Source: Blastococcus sp. TF02-09
Lineage (GTDB): Bacteria > Actinomycetota > Actinomycetes > Mycobacteriales > Geodermatophilaceae
Reading direction: 5' to 3'
Length of the DNA: 64,000 nucleotides
NCBI RefSeq assembly: GCF_003319105.1
Contig: NZ_QOHH01000006.1
Location: forward strand, 186,001 to 250,000
Shown: one piece after another, positions 26,639 to 34,845 of the stretch
How positions within the stretch are numbered: position 1 is the stretch's first letter
How the letters are laid out: each line of letters starts with the position of its first letter
Translations under genes and position numbers: made by a program
Notes under the pieces: generated by a model
What the model was told of the DNA's origin: nothing
Database searches by the model: none
The model's input: only the letters and a program-made list of their open reading frames with translations

Positions 26639-27682
26639 GTGAGTCGGCCCCGTCCGCTCGTCCCGCGCCCCGACCCGGCGGACACCGTCCGGACCGTGGG
26701 CGAGTTCGGCGTCATCGCCCGCGTGCTCGCCCGCGCGGGGTCCGCCCGGCTCACCGAGGTGGGGCCCGGCGACGACGCCGCGGTGACGGTCACCCCCGAC
26801 GGCCGGGTCGTCGCGACCACCGACGTCCTCGTCGAGGGCCGCCACTTCCGCCGCGACTGGTCCTCCGCCGAGGACGTCGGGCACAAGGCCGCGGCCGCCA
26901 ACCTGGCCGACGTCGCCGCGATGGGCGGCACCGCGACCGCGCTGCTGGTCGGGCTGGCGTGCCCGGGGGACACGCCCACGAGCTGGCTCGAGGGCGTCGC
27001 GACCGGGCTGGCCGACGAGTGCGCGCCGCTCGGTGCCGCCGTCGTCGGCGGGGACACCGTCGAGGCCGCACCGGGCAGCAACGCCGTCGTCCTGTCCGTG
27101 ACGGCGCTGGGTGACCTGGGCGGGCGCCGTCCGGTGCTCCGGTCCGGAGCTCGGCCCGGGGACGTCGTCGCGCTCGCCGGGCGGCTGGGCTGGTCGGCCT
27201 GCGGCCTGGCGGTGCTGCGCCGCGGCTTCAGCAGCCCGCTGGCAGTCGTGGCCGCGCACCGGCGGCCCTCGCCGCCCTACGCCGCCGGCCCGGCCGCGGC
27301 GGAGGCCGGCGCGACCGCCATGTGCGACGTGAGCGACGGCCTGCTCGCCGACGCCGGGCACATCGCGACCGCGAGCGGGGTGGTCCTCGACCTGGACCGG
27401 GCCGCGCTCGTCGCCGCCTGTCTGGTGCCGGACGGCCCGCTGCAGCAGGTGGGCGCGGCCCTGGGCGCCGATCCGCTGGCGTGGGTGCTCACCGGCGGCG
27501 AGGACCACGCCCTCCTCGCGACCTTCCCCGGGGACACCCCGCTGCCCGCCGGGTGGACCGCGATCGGCGCGGTGCGCGCGGGCAGCGGCCCGGCGCCCGC
27601 TGTCCTGGTGGACGGCGAGGCCGGCGACGCGGTGGCGTCCGAGCTCGGCGTGGGAGGGCCCGGCCATGCCCACTTCGGCTGA
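26639..27682 (+). CDS. thiL: thiamine-monophosphate kinase
   Basis: Phosphorylates thiamine monophosphate to the active diphosphate. The 347-residue PurM/ThiL-fold protein shows EVGPGDDAAV near residue 42, TTDVLVEGRHFRRDW, HKAAAANLADVAAMGG, AVVGGDTVEA and CDVSDGLLADAGHIA. All metal- and nucleotide-binding Asp motifs are kept. GTG at 26639 follows CCGGAGG; starts further upstream lack support. The following acetyltransferase gene overlaps its end by 17 bases. The ddl-thiL region parallels M. tuberculosis. Confidence 0.93.
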   Translation: MSRPRPLVPRPDPADTVRTVGEFGVIARVLARAGSARLTEVGPGDDAAVTVTPDGRVVATTDVLVEGRHFRRDWSSAEDVGHKAAAANLADVAAMGGTATALLVGLACPGDTPTSWLEGVATGLADECAPLGAAVVGGDTVEAAPGSNAVVLSVTALGDLGGRRPVLRSGARPGDVVALAGRLGWSACGLAVLRRGFSSPLAVVAAHRRPSPPYAAGPAAAEAGATAMCDVSDGLLADAGHIATASGVVLDLDRAALVAACLVPDGPLQQVGAALGADPLAWVLTGGEDHALLATFPGDTPLPAGWTAIGAVRAGSGPAPAVLVDGEAGDAVASELGVGGPGHAHFG

Positions 27683-28202
27683 GCGGCTGCCCGACGGCAC
27701 GCCGGTGCTGCTGCGCGCGCTGCCCTACGACCACCCGGTCGTGCAGGACCTCGTCGAGCGGGTGCAGCAGGAGTACGTGCTGCGCTACGGCGGGCGGGAC
27801 GCGGCGGTGGTGGTCCCGTCCGAGTTCGAGCCACCGGCGGGGGTCTTCCTGGTCGCGGAGGTGGACGGGGAGGCCGCCGGCTCCGGTGCGTGGCGCCTCC
27901 TGCCCTCCGGTGACGTGGAGATCAAACGGGTGTACGTGGCGCCCGCCCACCGGCGCCGGGGCCTGGCCCGGGTGATCATGGCCGCGCTGGAGGACAGTGC
28001 CGCCCGCGCGGGCCACCGCAGGGTCGTGCTGAACTCCGGCCGGGAGCAGCCCGAGGCGCTGGCCCTGTACGACCGGCTGGGCTACCGGCCGGTACCGGGC
28101 TACGGGGTGTACGCATGTGCGCCGGATGCGGTGTTCCTGGGCAGGAACCTGGGACGGCGCGACGGGACCGAGAACGAGAAGGGGAAGCCATGGGCGTCGT
28201 GA
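27666..28202 (+). CDS. GNAT-family N-acetyltransferase
   Basis: A 178-residue protein with a complete GNAT core: VFLVAEVDGEAAGSGAW, then VEIKRVYVAPAHRRRGLARVIMAAL, which contains the acetyl-CoA-binding R/Q-x-x-G-x-G/A type loop (RRRGLA), and EALALYDRLGYRPVPGYG. Substrate unknown. It overlaps thiL upstream and the kinase-like gene downstream by 13 bases, so the three are co-expressed. Confidence 0.85.
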   Translation: MPTSAERLPDGTPVLLRALPYDHPVVQDLVERVQQEYVLRYGGRDAAVVVPSEFEPPAGVFLVAEVDGEAAGSGAWRLLPSGDVEIKRVYVAPAHRRRGLARVIMAALEDSAARAGHRRVVLNSGREQPEALALYDRLGYRPVPGYGVYACAPDAVFLGRNLGRRDGTENEKGKPWAS

Positions 28203-28825
28203 CGCTGTCCGCCTCCTACGGAGCGGGCGGTCCGGAGGTCGCCGCGGCCGTCGCCGAGCGGCTGGCACTGCCGTTCCACGACCGCGTGATCCCGGTGCAG
28301 GTCGCCGGCCGGCTCGGGGTGCCGGTCGAGGAGGCCGAGGCCAACGACGAGACCGTGGTGACCGGGCTCTGGCGGATGGTGGCCAACCTCGGCACCATGC
28401 CCGACGCCGTCGGCGGGGTGCTGCCGTCGGCGAACGTCCCGGACGCGCGCGCCTTCCGCGAGCAGACCGAGCGGGTGCTGACCGAGATCGCCGCGCCCGG
28501 CGGCCCCGGCGGGGTGGTGCTGGGCCGTGCCGCGGCGCTGGTGCTCGGCGAGCGGCCCGACGTGCTCAACGTGCGCCTCGGGGGACGGCGCGAGCGGCGC
28601 CTGGAGGCGGCGGTGGCGCGGTACGCCCGGCCGGCCGAGGAGCTGCGCCGCGAGATGGAGGCCAACGACCGGGCGCGCGAGGCCTACGTCCGGCACTTCT
28701 ACCGGGCCGACGCGTCCTCGCCCAAGCACTACCACCTGGTGGTCGACAGCACGGCGCTCCCGCTGGAGACGGTCGTGGAGCTCGTCGTCGTCGCGGCCCG
28801 CAGCCGCGGGATCGGCAGGGTCTGA
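28190..28825 (+). CDS. cytidylate kinase-like family protein
   Basis: A 211-residue protein with a P-loop-like start GVVTLSASYGAGGPEVAAAVAERL, VVLGRAAALVL, a lid-like Arg-rich segment GGRRERRLEAAVARYARPAEE and a C-terminal YHLVVDSTALPLETVVELV. These match the AAK6/cytidylate kinase-like family rather than the canonical Cmk, whose P-loop is GxxGxGKS/T; here GAGGPEVA lacks the Lys. Function is therefore uncertain. ATG at 28190 follows GAGAAGGGG. Confidence 0.75.
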   Translation: MGVVTLSASYGAGGPEVAAAVAERLALPFHDRVIPVQVAGRLGVPVEEAEANDETVVTGLWRMVANLGTMPDAVGGVLPSANVPDARAFREQTERVLTEIAAPGGPGGVVLGRAAALVLGERPDVLNVRLGGRRERRLEAAVARYARPAEELRREMEANDRAREAYVRHFYRADASSPKHYHLVVDSTALPLETVVELVVVAARSRGIGRV

Positions 28826-28838
28826 CCCACCACGCGAC

Positions 28839-28869
28839 GGACCCCGGAGGCCTCAGGCCTCCGGGGTCC
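28839..28869. terminator. hairpin after the cytidylate-kinase-like gene
   Basis: GGACCCCGGAGGCC (28839-28852) pairs perfectly over 14 bp with the segment at 28856-28869 around TCA, 14 bases past the stop codon. No T run; a typical GC-rich actinobacterial terminator. Confidence 0.65.
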
Positions 28870-28890
28870 GGTGGTGCAGTGCTGGAAAGG

Positions 28891-28948
28891 CCGCCCTTCA
28901 GGGGCCCGCACCGAGCGTGCGAGGCGTGGGGGAAGGGTGGTCCTTCTA
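28891..28948. repeat. 3'-end hairpin repeat, copy between kinase-like gene and rpmB
   Basis: Outer arms CCGCCCTTC (28891-28899) and GAAGGGTGG (28932-28940) pair over 9 bp with one G-U. An inner CGCAC/GTGCG stem surrounds CGAGC, and the tail GGTCCTTCTA abuts the rpmB stop codon. It shares the CGAGC-TGCGAG core and the tail with the element at 42442-42497, while the arms differ but still pair. Confidence 0.55.
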
Positions 28949-29140
28949 TCAGGCGCGGACGACCTTGCCCGCGCGGATGCACGAGGTGCAGGCGTTGATG
29001 CGCCGGCGGTTGCCGGGGGCGATCAGCGCCCGCACGGACTGGATGTTCGGGTTCCAACGGCGCGGCGTGCGGCGGTGCGAGTGAGACACCGACATACCGA
29101 AACCGGGGCCCTTGCCACAGACATCGCACACGGCAGCCAC
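28949..29140 (-). CDS. rpmB: 50S ribosomal protein L28
   Basis: A 63-residue basic ribosomal protein: MAAVCDVCGKGPGFGMSVSH, RRTPRRWNPNIQSVRAL, then NACTSCIRAGKVVRA. The CxxC pairs at both ends show the zinc-binding (C+) form. Position next to the DAK protein and recG is conserved in actinobacteria. A -10 candidate TAGACT lies on the minus strand at 29218-29213, giving a leader of about 65 bases. The gene is divergent from the DAK2 gene. Confidence 0.95.
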   Translation of the reverse strand: MAAVCDVCGKGPGFGMSVSHSHRRTPRRWNPNIQSVRALIAPGNRRRINACTSCIRAGKVVRA

Positions 29141-29212
29141 GGTGGATCACTCCCAGAAAGAATCGTTCACAGACGGCGGGACACGACAGCACCCGCAACA
29201 AGACCGTCCAGG

Positions 29213-29218
29213 AGTCTA
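29213..29218 (-). promoter_or_regulatory. -10 candidate for rpmB
   Basis: TAGACT on the minus strand, 72 bases before the rpmB start codon. No clear -35 box. Confidence 0.35.
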
Positions 29219-29293
29219 ACCGCTCCCGGGACGACGTGCCGCCACCGCCCCGGTTCCCGGGTCGCGGGCGGCGGTGCTGTCGGCCCCCACGGG

Positions 29294-29299
29294 TACCCT
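29294..29299 (+). promoter_or_regulatory. -10 element of leaderless DAK2 gene
   Basis: TACCCT, six bases before GTG at 29306. Confidence 0.45.
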
Positions 29300-29305
29300 C
29301 CGCCC

Positions 29306-30928
29306 GTGCTGCAGGCGCTGGACGAGGCCGCGGTCGGCCGGTGGTGCCGCACCGCTGTCGCGGCGCTGTCCGAAGCCCGCGGGCGCCTGGACGCGATGAA
29401 CGTCTTCCCGGTGCCCGACGGCGACACCGGCACGAACCTGCTGCTCACCGCGCAGGCCGCCCTGGCCGCGCTCGAGCGGGACGGCGTCCGCACCACCGAG
29501 CCGGCCTGGTCGGTGCTCTCCCGGGGCGCGGTCCTGGGTGCCCGGGGCAACTCGGGGACGATCCTCGCCCAGCTGATGCGCGGCCTCGCCGACCAGCTCG
29601 CCGGTCAGCCCCCGGCCGACGGCCCGGCCCTCGCCGCGGCGTTGCTCAGGGCCGCCGACATCGCGTACACCGCCGTCGCCGACCCGGAGGAGGGGACCTT
29701 CCTCACGGTGGCCCGGGGCGGTGCGGAGGCCGCCACGGCGTGCGTCGCCGAGGGCAGGACCGCGCTGGCCGACGTGGTCACCGCGGCCGCGGACGGTGCC
29801 CGGGCCGCGCTGGAGGGCACGCCCGAGCAGCTGGCGGCGCTGCGCGAGGCCGGCGTGGTCGACGCCGGGGGAGCAGGCCTGTGCGCCGTCCTCGACGCCC
29901 TGGTCACCACCGTCACCGGCGTCGAGCCGGCCCGTCCGCCGCTGGCCGCCTCCCGCGAGGCCGGGCACGCGCACGCCCACCGCGCGGACTCCCGGCACGT
30001 CCCGCACCAGCCCCCGCCCGGGCCGGGCAGCGAGGTGCAGTACCTCCTGGCCGACGCCGACGAGGAGTCCGTCGCCCGGCTGCACACCCGGCTCGCCGCG
30101 CTCGGGGACAGCCTCGTCGTCGTCGGCGTCGACACCCCCACGGGGCGGGAGTGGAACGTGCACGTGCACGTCTCCGACATCGGCGCGGCCATCGAGGCCG
30201 GCATCGAGGCCGGCCGGCCCTACCGGATCTCGGTGGAGCCGCTGGCGCCCGTCCTCCCGCCCGAGCCCGAGGCCGGCACCCGGGCGCTGGTCGCGGTCGT
30301 GTCCAGCGACGGGCTGGCGGAGCTGTTCGCCGGGGCCGGCGTCCGCGTGGTCACCTGCGGCCCCGACGGCGTGACCGAGGACGACGTCCTGGACGAGATC
30401 GTCGCCTCCGCGGCGCACGAGGTCGCGGTCCTGCCCAACGACGCCGGCCTGATCCCCGTCGCGTCGCGGGCCGCCGCCCGGGCCCGCGAGCTCGACCGCG
30501 AGGTGGGGGTCGTACCGACGCGCGCGCTGGTCCAGGGCCTGGCCGCCTGCGCGGTCGCCGACCCCGGCCGGCGGTTCGGCGATGACGTCATCGCCATGGC
30601 CGAGGCCGCCGCCGCCACCCGCTGGGCCGAGGTGACCGTCGCCGAGCAGGAGGCGCTGACCTCCGCTGGCCGCTGCCAGCCCGGGGACGCCCTGGGCTCG
30701 GCCGAGGGCGACGTCCTGCTCATCGGCCACGACCTCGCCGAGGTGGCCCGGGACCTGCTCGACCGGCTGCTCTCCGCCGGCGGGGAGATGGCCACGCTGG
30801 TCGTGGGCGAGGACGAGGAGCTCGGCGAGGCCGTCTGCCGCCACCTCTCCTCGCGGCACCCGACCATCGAGGTCGTGCGCTACGACGGTGGACCGGCCGG
30901 CATCCCCCTGCAGGTGGGTGTCGAGTGA
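29306..30928 (+). CDS. DAK2/DegV-domain protein (FakA-like)
   Basis: A 540-residue protein. The N-terminal DhaL-type kinase domain (residues about 1-200) has NVFPVPDGDTGTNLLLTAQA with the metal-binding Asp residues, SRGAVLGARGNSGTILAQLMRG and VDAGGAGLCAVLDAL. A middle domain and a C-terminal DegV-like half (VAVVSSDGLAELFAGAGV) follow. In Firmicutes, FakA with a separate FakB phosphorylates fatty acids; in actinobacteria the role is not established (M. tuberculosis has Rv2975c/Rv2974c here). It lies just before recG, 15 bases apart, as in other bacteria. Confidence 0.85.
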   Translation: MLQALDEAAVGRWCRTAVAALSEARGRLDAMNVFPVPDGDTGTNLLLTAQAALAALERDGVRTTEPAWSVLSRGAVLGARGNSGTILAQLMRGLADQLAGQPPADGPALAAALLRAADIAYTAVADPEEGTFLTVARGGAEAATACVAEGRTALADVVTAAADGARAALEGTPEQLAALREAGVVDAGGAGLCAVLDALVTTVTGVEPARPPLAASREAGHAHAHRADSRHVPHQPPPGPGSEVQYLLADADEESVARLHTRLAALGDSLVVVGVDTPTGREWNVHVHVSDIGAAIEAGIEAGRPYRISVEPLAPVLPPEPEAGTRALVAVVSSDGLAELFAGAGVRVVTCGPDGVTEDDVLDEIVASAAHEVAVLPNDAGLIPVASRAAARARELDREVGVVPTRALVQGLAACAVADPGRRFGDDVIAMAEAAAATRWAEVTVAEQEALTSAGRCQPGDALGSAEGDVLLIGHDLAEVARDLLDRLLSAGGEMATLVVGEDEELGEAVCRHLSSRHPTIEVVRYDGGPAGIPLQVGVE

Positions 30929-30943
30929 CCCGGCGAGGCTGAC

Positions 30944-33133
30944 GTGGCCGTGACCATGGGGACGCCGCTGACCCGCGTGCTCGGCCCGAAGACGGCTGCG
31001 AGCATGGCCGACCAGCTCGGCCTGCATACCGTGGGCGACCTGCTCCGGCACTACCCGCGCCGCTACGCCCGGCGCGGCGAGCAGGCCGACCTCGCCGACG
31101 TCCAGGTGGGCGACCGGGTGACCGTGCTGGCCCAGGTCCGCAGCGTGACCACCCGGCCGATGCGCAACCGGCGGGGCTCGCTGACCGAGGTCGTGGTCGG
31201 CGACGGCAGCGGGCGCATGAAGCTGGTGTTCTTCAACCACCGGCACGCCCAGCTCAAGCCCAACGCCTGGGGGATGTTCGCCGGGACCGTGGGGGAGTGG
31301 CGCGGCGAGAAACAGTTCGCCCACCCCGACATGCACCTGCTGGAGGGTGTCGACGACGAGGACGACTGGGCCCGCGCGCTCGTGCCGATCTACCCGGCGA
31401 GCAAGGACGTCTCCAGCTGGGTGATCCAGAAGTCGGTCAAGCTGCTGCTCGGTGCCTCCGGAGGGCTGGAGGAGCTGGTGGAGGACCCGCTGCCGGAGGA
31501 GATCCGGGCCCGGCACGGCCTGCTCCCGCTGGCCGGGGCGCTGCTGGACATCCACCGGCCCACCACCCTCGAGGACGTCGAGCGCGCGGAGTCCCGGCTC
31601 AAGTGGGACGAGGCCCTGGTCCTGCAGCTCACCCTCGCCGCCCGCCGCCGCGCGGCCGCCCTCGAGCCCGGGATCGCGCGGCCCCGCCGGTCCGGCGGCC
31701 TGCTCGACGCCGTCGACGCCGCCCTGCCCTTCGCACTCACCGAGGGCCAGCGCGAGGTGGGGGAGGAGCTCGCCGCGGAGCTCGACCGTGACCAGCCGAT
31801 GCACCGGCTGCTGCAGGGCGAGGTGGGGTCGGGCAAGACGGTGGTCGCGCTGCGGGCGATGGCCCAGGTGGTCGACGCCGGCGGCCAGGCCGCCCTGCTC
31901 GCCCCCACCGAGGTGCTCGCCGCGCAGCACGCGCGCGGCATCCGCCAGCTGCTCGGCCCGCTGGGCCGGGCCGGCGAGCTGGACGGCGACCCCGCCGGCA
32001 CCCGGGTCACCCTGTTGACCGGGTCGCTGAAGGCCGCGGTGAAGCGGCAGGCGCTGGCCGAGGTCGCCGACGGCAGCGCGGGCATCGTCATCGGCACCCA
32101 CGCGCTGCTGCAGCAGGGGGTCGACTTCGCCGACCTGGGCCTGGTCGTCGTCGACGAGCAGCACCGCTTCGGCGTCGAGCAGCGGGACGCCCTGCGCGCG
32201 AAGGGGAACCGGCCCCCGCACGTGCTGGTCATGACCGCGACGCCGATCCCGCGCACCGTCGCGATGACCGTGTACGGCGACCTGGAGACCTCCACCCTGC
32301 GGCAGCTGCCCAGCGGCCGCGGCGGGGTCTCCAGCTCCGTCGTGCCGGCGGTCGAGAAGCCCGGCTGGGTGGACCGCGCCTGGGCCCGGCTGCGCGAGGA
32401 GGTCGCCGCGGGCCGGCAGGCCTACGTGGTCTGCCCGCGCATCGGGGACGTCCCGGGCGACGAGCCCGAGGACGCCGACGGCTCCCCGCCCGAGGACGAC
32501 GGCCCGCGTAGCGACCGGCGCCCCCCGCTCGCCGTCCTCGACGTCGCCGAGCTGCTCCGCGACGGCCCGCTGGCCGGGCTGCGGCTCGACGTCCTGCACG
32601 GTCGGATGACCCCCGACGAGAAGGACGCCACCATGCGCGCCTTCGCGGCGGGGGAGACCCAGGTGCTGGTGGCCACCACCGTCGTCGAGGTGGGCGTCGA
32701 CGTCCCGAACGCCACCGTCATGGTCGTCATGGACGCCGACCGGTTCGGCGTCAGCCAGCTGCACCAGCTGCGTGGTCGCGTGGCCCGGGGGAAGCACGCG
32801 GGGCTGTGCCTGCTGGTGACCGATGCGCCCACCTCGTCGCCCACGGGGCAGCGGCTGGCCGCCGTCGCCGCCACCTCCGACGGCTTCGAGCTCGCCCGGC
32901 TGGACCTGGAGACCCGCCGGGAGGGCGACGTGCTGGGCGCCGCGCAGTCGGGACGGCGCTCGGGCATCCGGCTGCTGTCGCTGCTCGAGGACGAGGAGCT
33001 CATCGCCACCGCCCGCACCGAGGCCACCGCCCTGCTCGCCACCGACCGCGGCCTGGCCGACCACCCCGGGCTGGCCGCGGAGGTCGCGGCCCTGGCCACC
33101 GACGAGCGCGCCGACTACCTGGAGAAGGCGTGA
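30944..33133 (+). CDS. recG: ATP-dependent DNA helicase RecG
   Basis: Rescues stalled forks and moves Holliday junctions. The 729-residue protein has the N-terminal wedge/OB domain (GDRVTVLAQVRSVTTRP), Walker A LLQGEVGSGKTVVALRAMAQ near residue 293, the DEQH box VVVDEQHRFGVEQRDAL, MTATPIPRTVAMT and motif VI HQLRGRVARG. An acidic Pro-rich insert (DEPEDADGSPPEDDGPRS) sits in the second helicase domain. GTG at 30944 is 15 bases past the DAK2 gene; GTG at 30950 or ATG at 30956 are alternatives. Its stop overlaps rsmD. Confidence 0.94.
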   Translation: MAVTMGTPLTRVLGPKTAASMADQLGLHTVGDLLRHYPRRYARRGEQADLADVQVGDRVTVLAQVRSVTTRPMRNRRGSLTEVVVGDGSGRMKLVFFNHRHAQLKPNAWGMFAGTVGEWRGEKQFAHPDMHLLEGVDDEDDWARALVPIYPASKDVSSWVIQKSVKLLLGASGGLEELVEDPLPEEIRARHGLLPLAGALLDIHRPTTLEDVERAESRLKWDEALVLQLTLAARRRAAALEPGIARPRRSGGLLDAVDAALPFALTEGQREVGEELAAELDRDQPMHRLLQGEVGSGKTVVALRAMAQVVDAGGQAALLAPTEVLAAQHARGIRQLLGPLGRAGELDGDPAGTRVTLLTGSLKAAVKRQALAEVADGSAGIVIGTHALLQQGVDFADLGLVVVDEQHRFGVEQRDALRAKGNRPPHVLVMTATPIPRTVAMTVYGDLETSTLRQLPSGRGGVSSSVVPAVEKPGWVDRAWARLREEVAAGRQAYVVCPRIGDVPGDEPEDADGSPPEDDGPRSDRRPPLAVLDVAELLRDGPLAGLRLDVLHGRMTPDEKDATMRAFAAGETQVLVATTVVEVGVDVPNATVMVVMDADRFGVSQLHQLRGRVARGKHAGLCLLVTDAPTSSPTGQRLAAVAATSDGFELARLDLETRREGDVLGAAQSGRRSGIRLLSLLEDEELIATARTEATALLATDRGLADHPGLAAEVAALATDERADYLEKA

Positions 33134-33684
33134 CCCGGGTGATCTCCGGGCTGGCCCGGGGGCGGAAGCTGGCGGTCCCGCGGACGGGGGTGCGGCCGAC
33201 CGGCGACAAGGCCCGTGGGGCGCTGTTCAACAGCCTCGCCTCGATGCTCGACCTCGACGGTGCCGCCGTCCTCGACCTGTACGCGGGCTCCGGCGCGCTC
33301 GGTCTCGAGGCGCTCAGCCGCGGCGCGCGCTCGGTGCTCTTCGTGGAGAACGGGGGCGGGGTGCTGCCGGTGCTGCGTGCCAACCTCGCCGCCGTCGGGC
33401 TCCCGGGCGGGCGGGTGCAGGCGGGGTCCGTGCCCACCGTGGTCGCCGGTCCGGCACCCGAGGCGTTCGACCTGGTGCTCGCCGATCCGCCCTACGCGAC
33501 GCCGGTCGAGGAGGTCCTCGCCGTCCTCGATTCGCTCGTCACGGGCGGCTGGCTGGCGCCCGATGCAGTGGTCGTCGTCGAGCGCGGCCGGCGCGAGGAC
33601 CCCTGGGAGTGGCCGACACCCCTGACCGCTGTACGCGATCGGCGGTACGGAGAGGCCGTGCTCCGGTACGGTCGGCTGTCGTGA
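33130..33684 (+). CDS. rsmD: 16S rRNA (guanine(966)-N(2))-methyltransferase
   Basis: Methylates 16S rRNA G966 (E. coli numbering). The 184-residue SAM-dependent enzyme starts VTRVISGLARGRKLAVP, has the SAM-binding VLDLYAGSGALGLEALSRGA near residues 57-76 and the catalytic DPPY in LVLADPPYATPVEEVL. Full length. It overlaps recG and coaD by four bases each; rsmD-coaD pairing is widespread. Confidence 0.93.
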   Translation: MTRVISGLARGRKLAVPRTGVRPTGDKARGALFNSLASMLDLDGAAVLDLYAGSGALGLEALSRGARSVLFVENGGGVLPVLRANLAAVGLPGGRVQAGSVPTVVAGPAPEAFDLVLADPPYATPVEEVLAVLDSLVTGGWLAPDAVVVVERGRREDPWEWPTPLTAVRDRRYGEAVLRYGRLS

Positions 33685-34166
33685 GACGTGCCGTGTGCCC
33701 CGGTTCGTTCGACCCGGTCACCAACGGCCACGTCGACGTCATCAACCGCGCCGCCGCCCTCTACGACGAACTCGTCGTGGCCGTGCTGGTCAATCCGGGC
33801 AAGGCGGGGTTCTTCCCGGTCGAGGAGCGCATGGAGCTGCTCCGCGAGGCCGTCGCCCACCTGCCCAACGTGCGCGTGGACAGCTTCCAGGGCCTGCTCG
33901 TCGACTACTGCGGCGCCCACGACATCCCGGTGATCGTCAAGGGCCTGCGCGCGGTCAGCGACTTCGAGTACGAGCTGCAGATGGCCCAGATGAACCGCGA
34001 GCTGGCCGCGATCGAGACCCTGTTCGTCCCGACCGCGCCGCAGGTTGGCCACCTCTCCTCCAGCCTGGTCAAGCAGATCGCCACCTTCGGCGGGGACGTC
34101 TCGCGGCTGGTGCCGAAGGTCGTCGACGACCGGCTGCGCGAGCGCGCCGCCCAGGACCCGTCGTGA
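33681..34166 (+). CDS. coaD: phosphopantetheine adenylyltransferase
   Basis: Adenylates 4'-phosphopantetheine, the penultimate step of CoA synthesis. The 161-residue protein has the nucleotidyltransferase motif CPGSFDPVTNGHVDVI (TxGH) at the start, KGLRAVSDFEYELQMAQMNR in the middle and the ISS-type HLSSSLVKQIATFGG. GTG start overlaps rsmD; the end overlaps sepIVA. Confidence 0.96.
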   Translation: MRRAVCPGSFDPVTNGHVDVINRAAALYDELVVAVLVNPGKAGFFPVEERMELLREAVAHLPNVRVDSFQGLLVDYCGAHDIPVIVKGLRAVSDFEYELQMAQMNRELAAIETLFVPTAPQVGHLSSSLVKQIATFGGDVSRLVPKVVDDRLRERAAQDPS

Positions 34167-34840
34167 CGCGCCCCGGGCGCACGCACACCACCGAGGTCGT
34201 CTACCGCCTCTACGAGACCGTCGACGAGCTCACCACCGTCATCGAGAACGCGCGCAGCGTCCCGATGTCGAGCTCCTGCATGGTCCCGCGCGACCACGTC
34301 CTCGACCTGCTCGACGACCTGCGCGAGTCCCTGCCCGAGGACGTGCAGGCCGCCGGCGCCATCGTCGAGCAGCGCACGGAGATCCTCCAGCAGGCCCAGG
34401 CCGAGGCCGAGCGGCTGACCACGCAGACCCGCGAGGAGGCCGAGCGGCTGCTCGAGGCCGCCCGCCGCCAGCGCGACGAGGTGCTCGGCGCCGCCCGCCG
34501 GCAACGCGACGAGGTGCTCGCACAGGCGCAGGCCGACACCGAGCAGCTGCTGCTCGAGGCGGAGTCCGAGGCCGAGGTGCTCCTCGCCGACGGCCGGCAC
34601 CGGCGCGAGGCGATGATCGCCGAGGCGCTGGGCGAGCACGAGCGGTTGATCACCGAGACCGAGGTCTACCGCACCGCGGTCGACCGGGCCGACGAGCTCG
34701 GCGCGCGGGCGCACGCCGACGCCGCCCGCATGCGCGCCGAGGTCGACGAGTACGTCGACACCCGGCTGGCCGACTTCGGCACCGCGCTCGAACGGATGCT
34801 CCGCTCGGTCGAGAAGGCCCGCACCACCCTGCGGGAGTAG
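34163..34840 (+). CDS. sepIVA: DivIVA-like coiled-coil septation/growth protein SepIVA
   Basis: A 225-residue protein. A short N-terminal segment (VVYRLYETVDELTTVIENA, then DHVLDLLDDLRESLPEDVQ) precedes a long Ala/Glu/Arg-rich coiled coil from about residue 70 to the end. Position between coaD and yceD-rpmF-rnc and size match M. tuberculosis Rv2927c (SepIVA), an essential regulator of septation and polar wall synthesis. Inside the coil, ARRQRDEVL is repeated in tandem at a 10-residue (30-bp) interval around 34460-34520, adding to heptad-compatible length. GTG start overlaps coaD. Confidence 0.82.
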   Translation: MTRPGRTHTTEVVYRLYETVDELTTVIENARSVPMSSSCMVPRDHVLDLLDDLRESLPEDVQAAGAIVEQRTEILQQAQAEAERLTTQTREEAERLLEAARRQRDEVLGAARRQRDEVLAQAQADTEQLLLEAESEAEVLLADGRHRREAMIAEALGEHERLITETEVYRTAVDRADELGARAHADAARMRAEVDEYVDTRLADFGTALERMLRSVEKARTTLRE

Positions 34841-34845
34841 CGGCG

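Noticed and set aside
29216-33064. 1282-residue open frame antisense to the DAK2 and recG genes
   Set aside because: It shows no domain and low-complexity composition; both sense genes have full motif sets.
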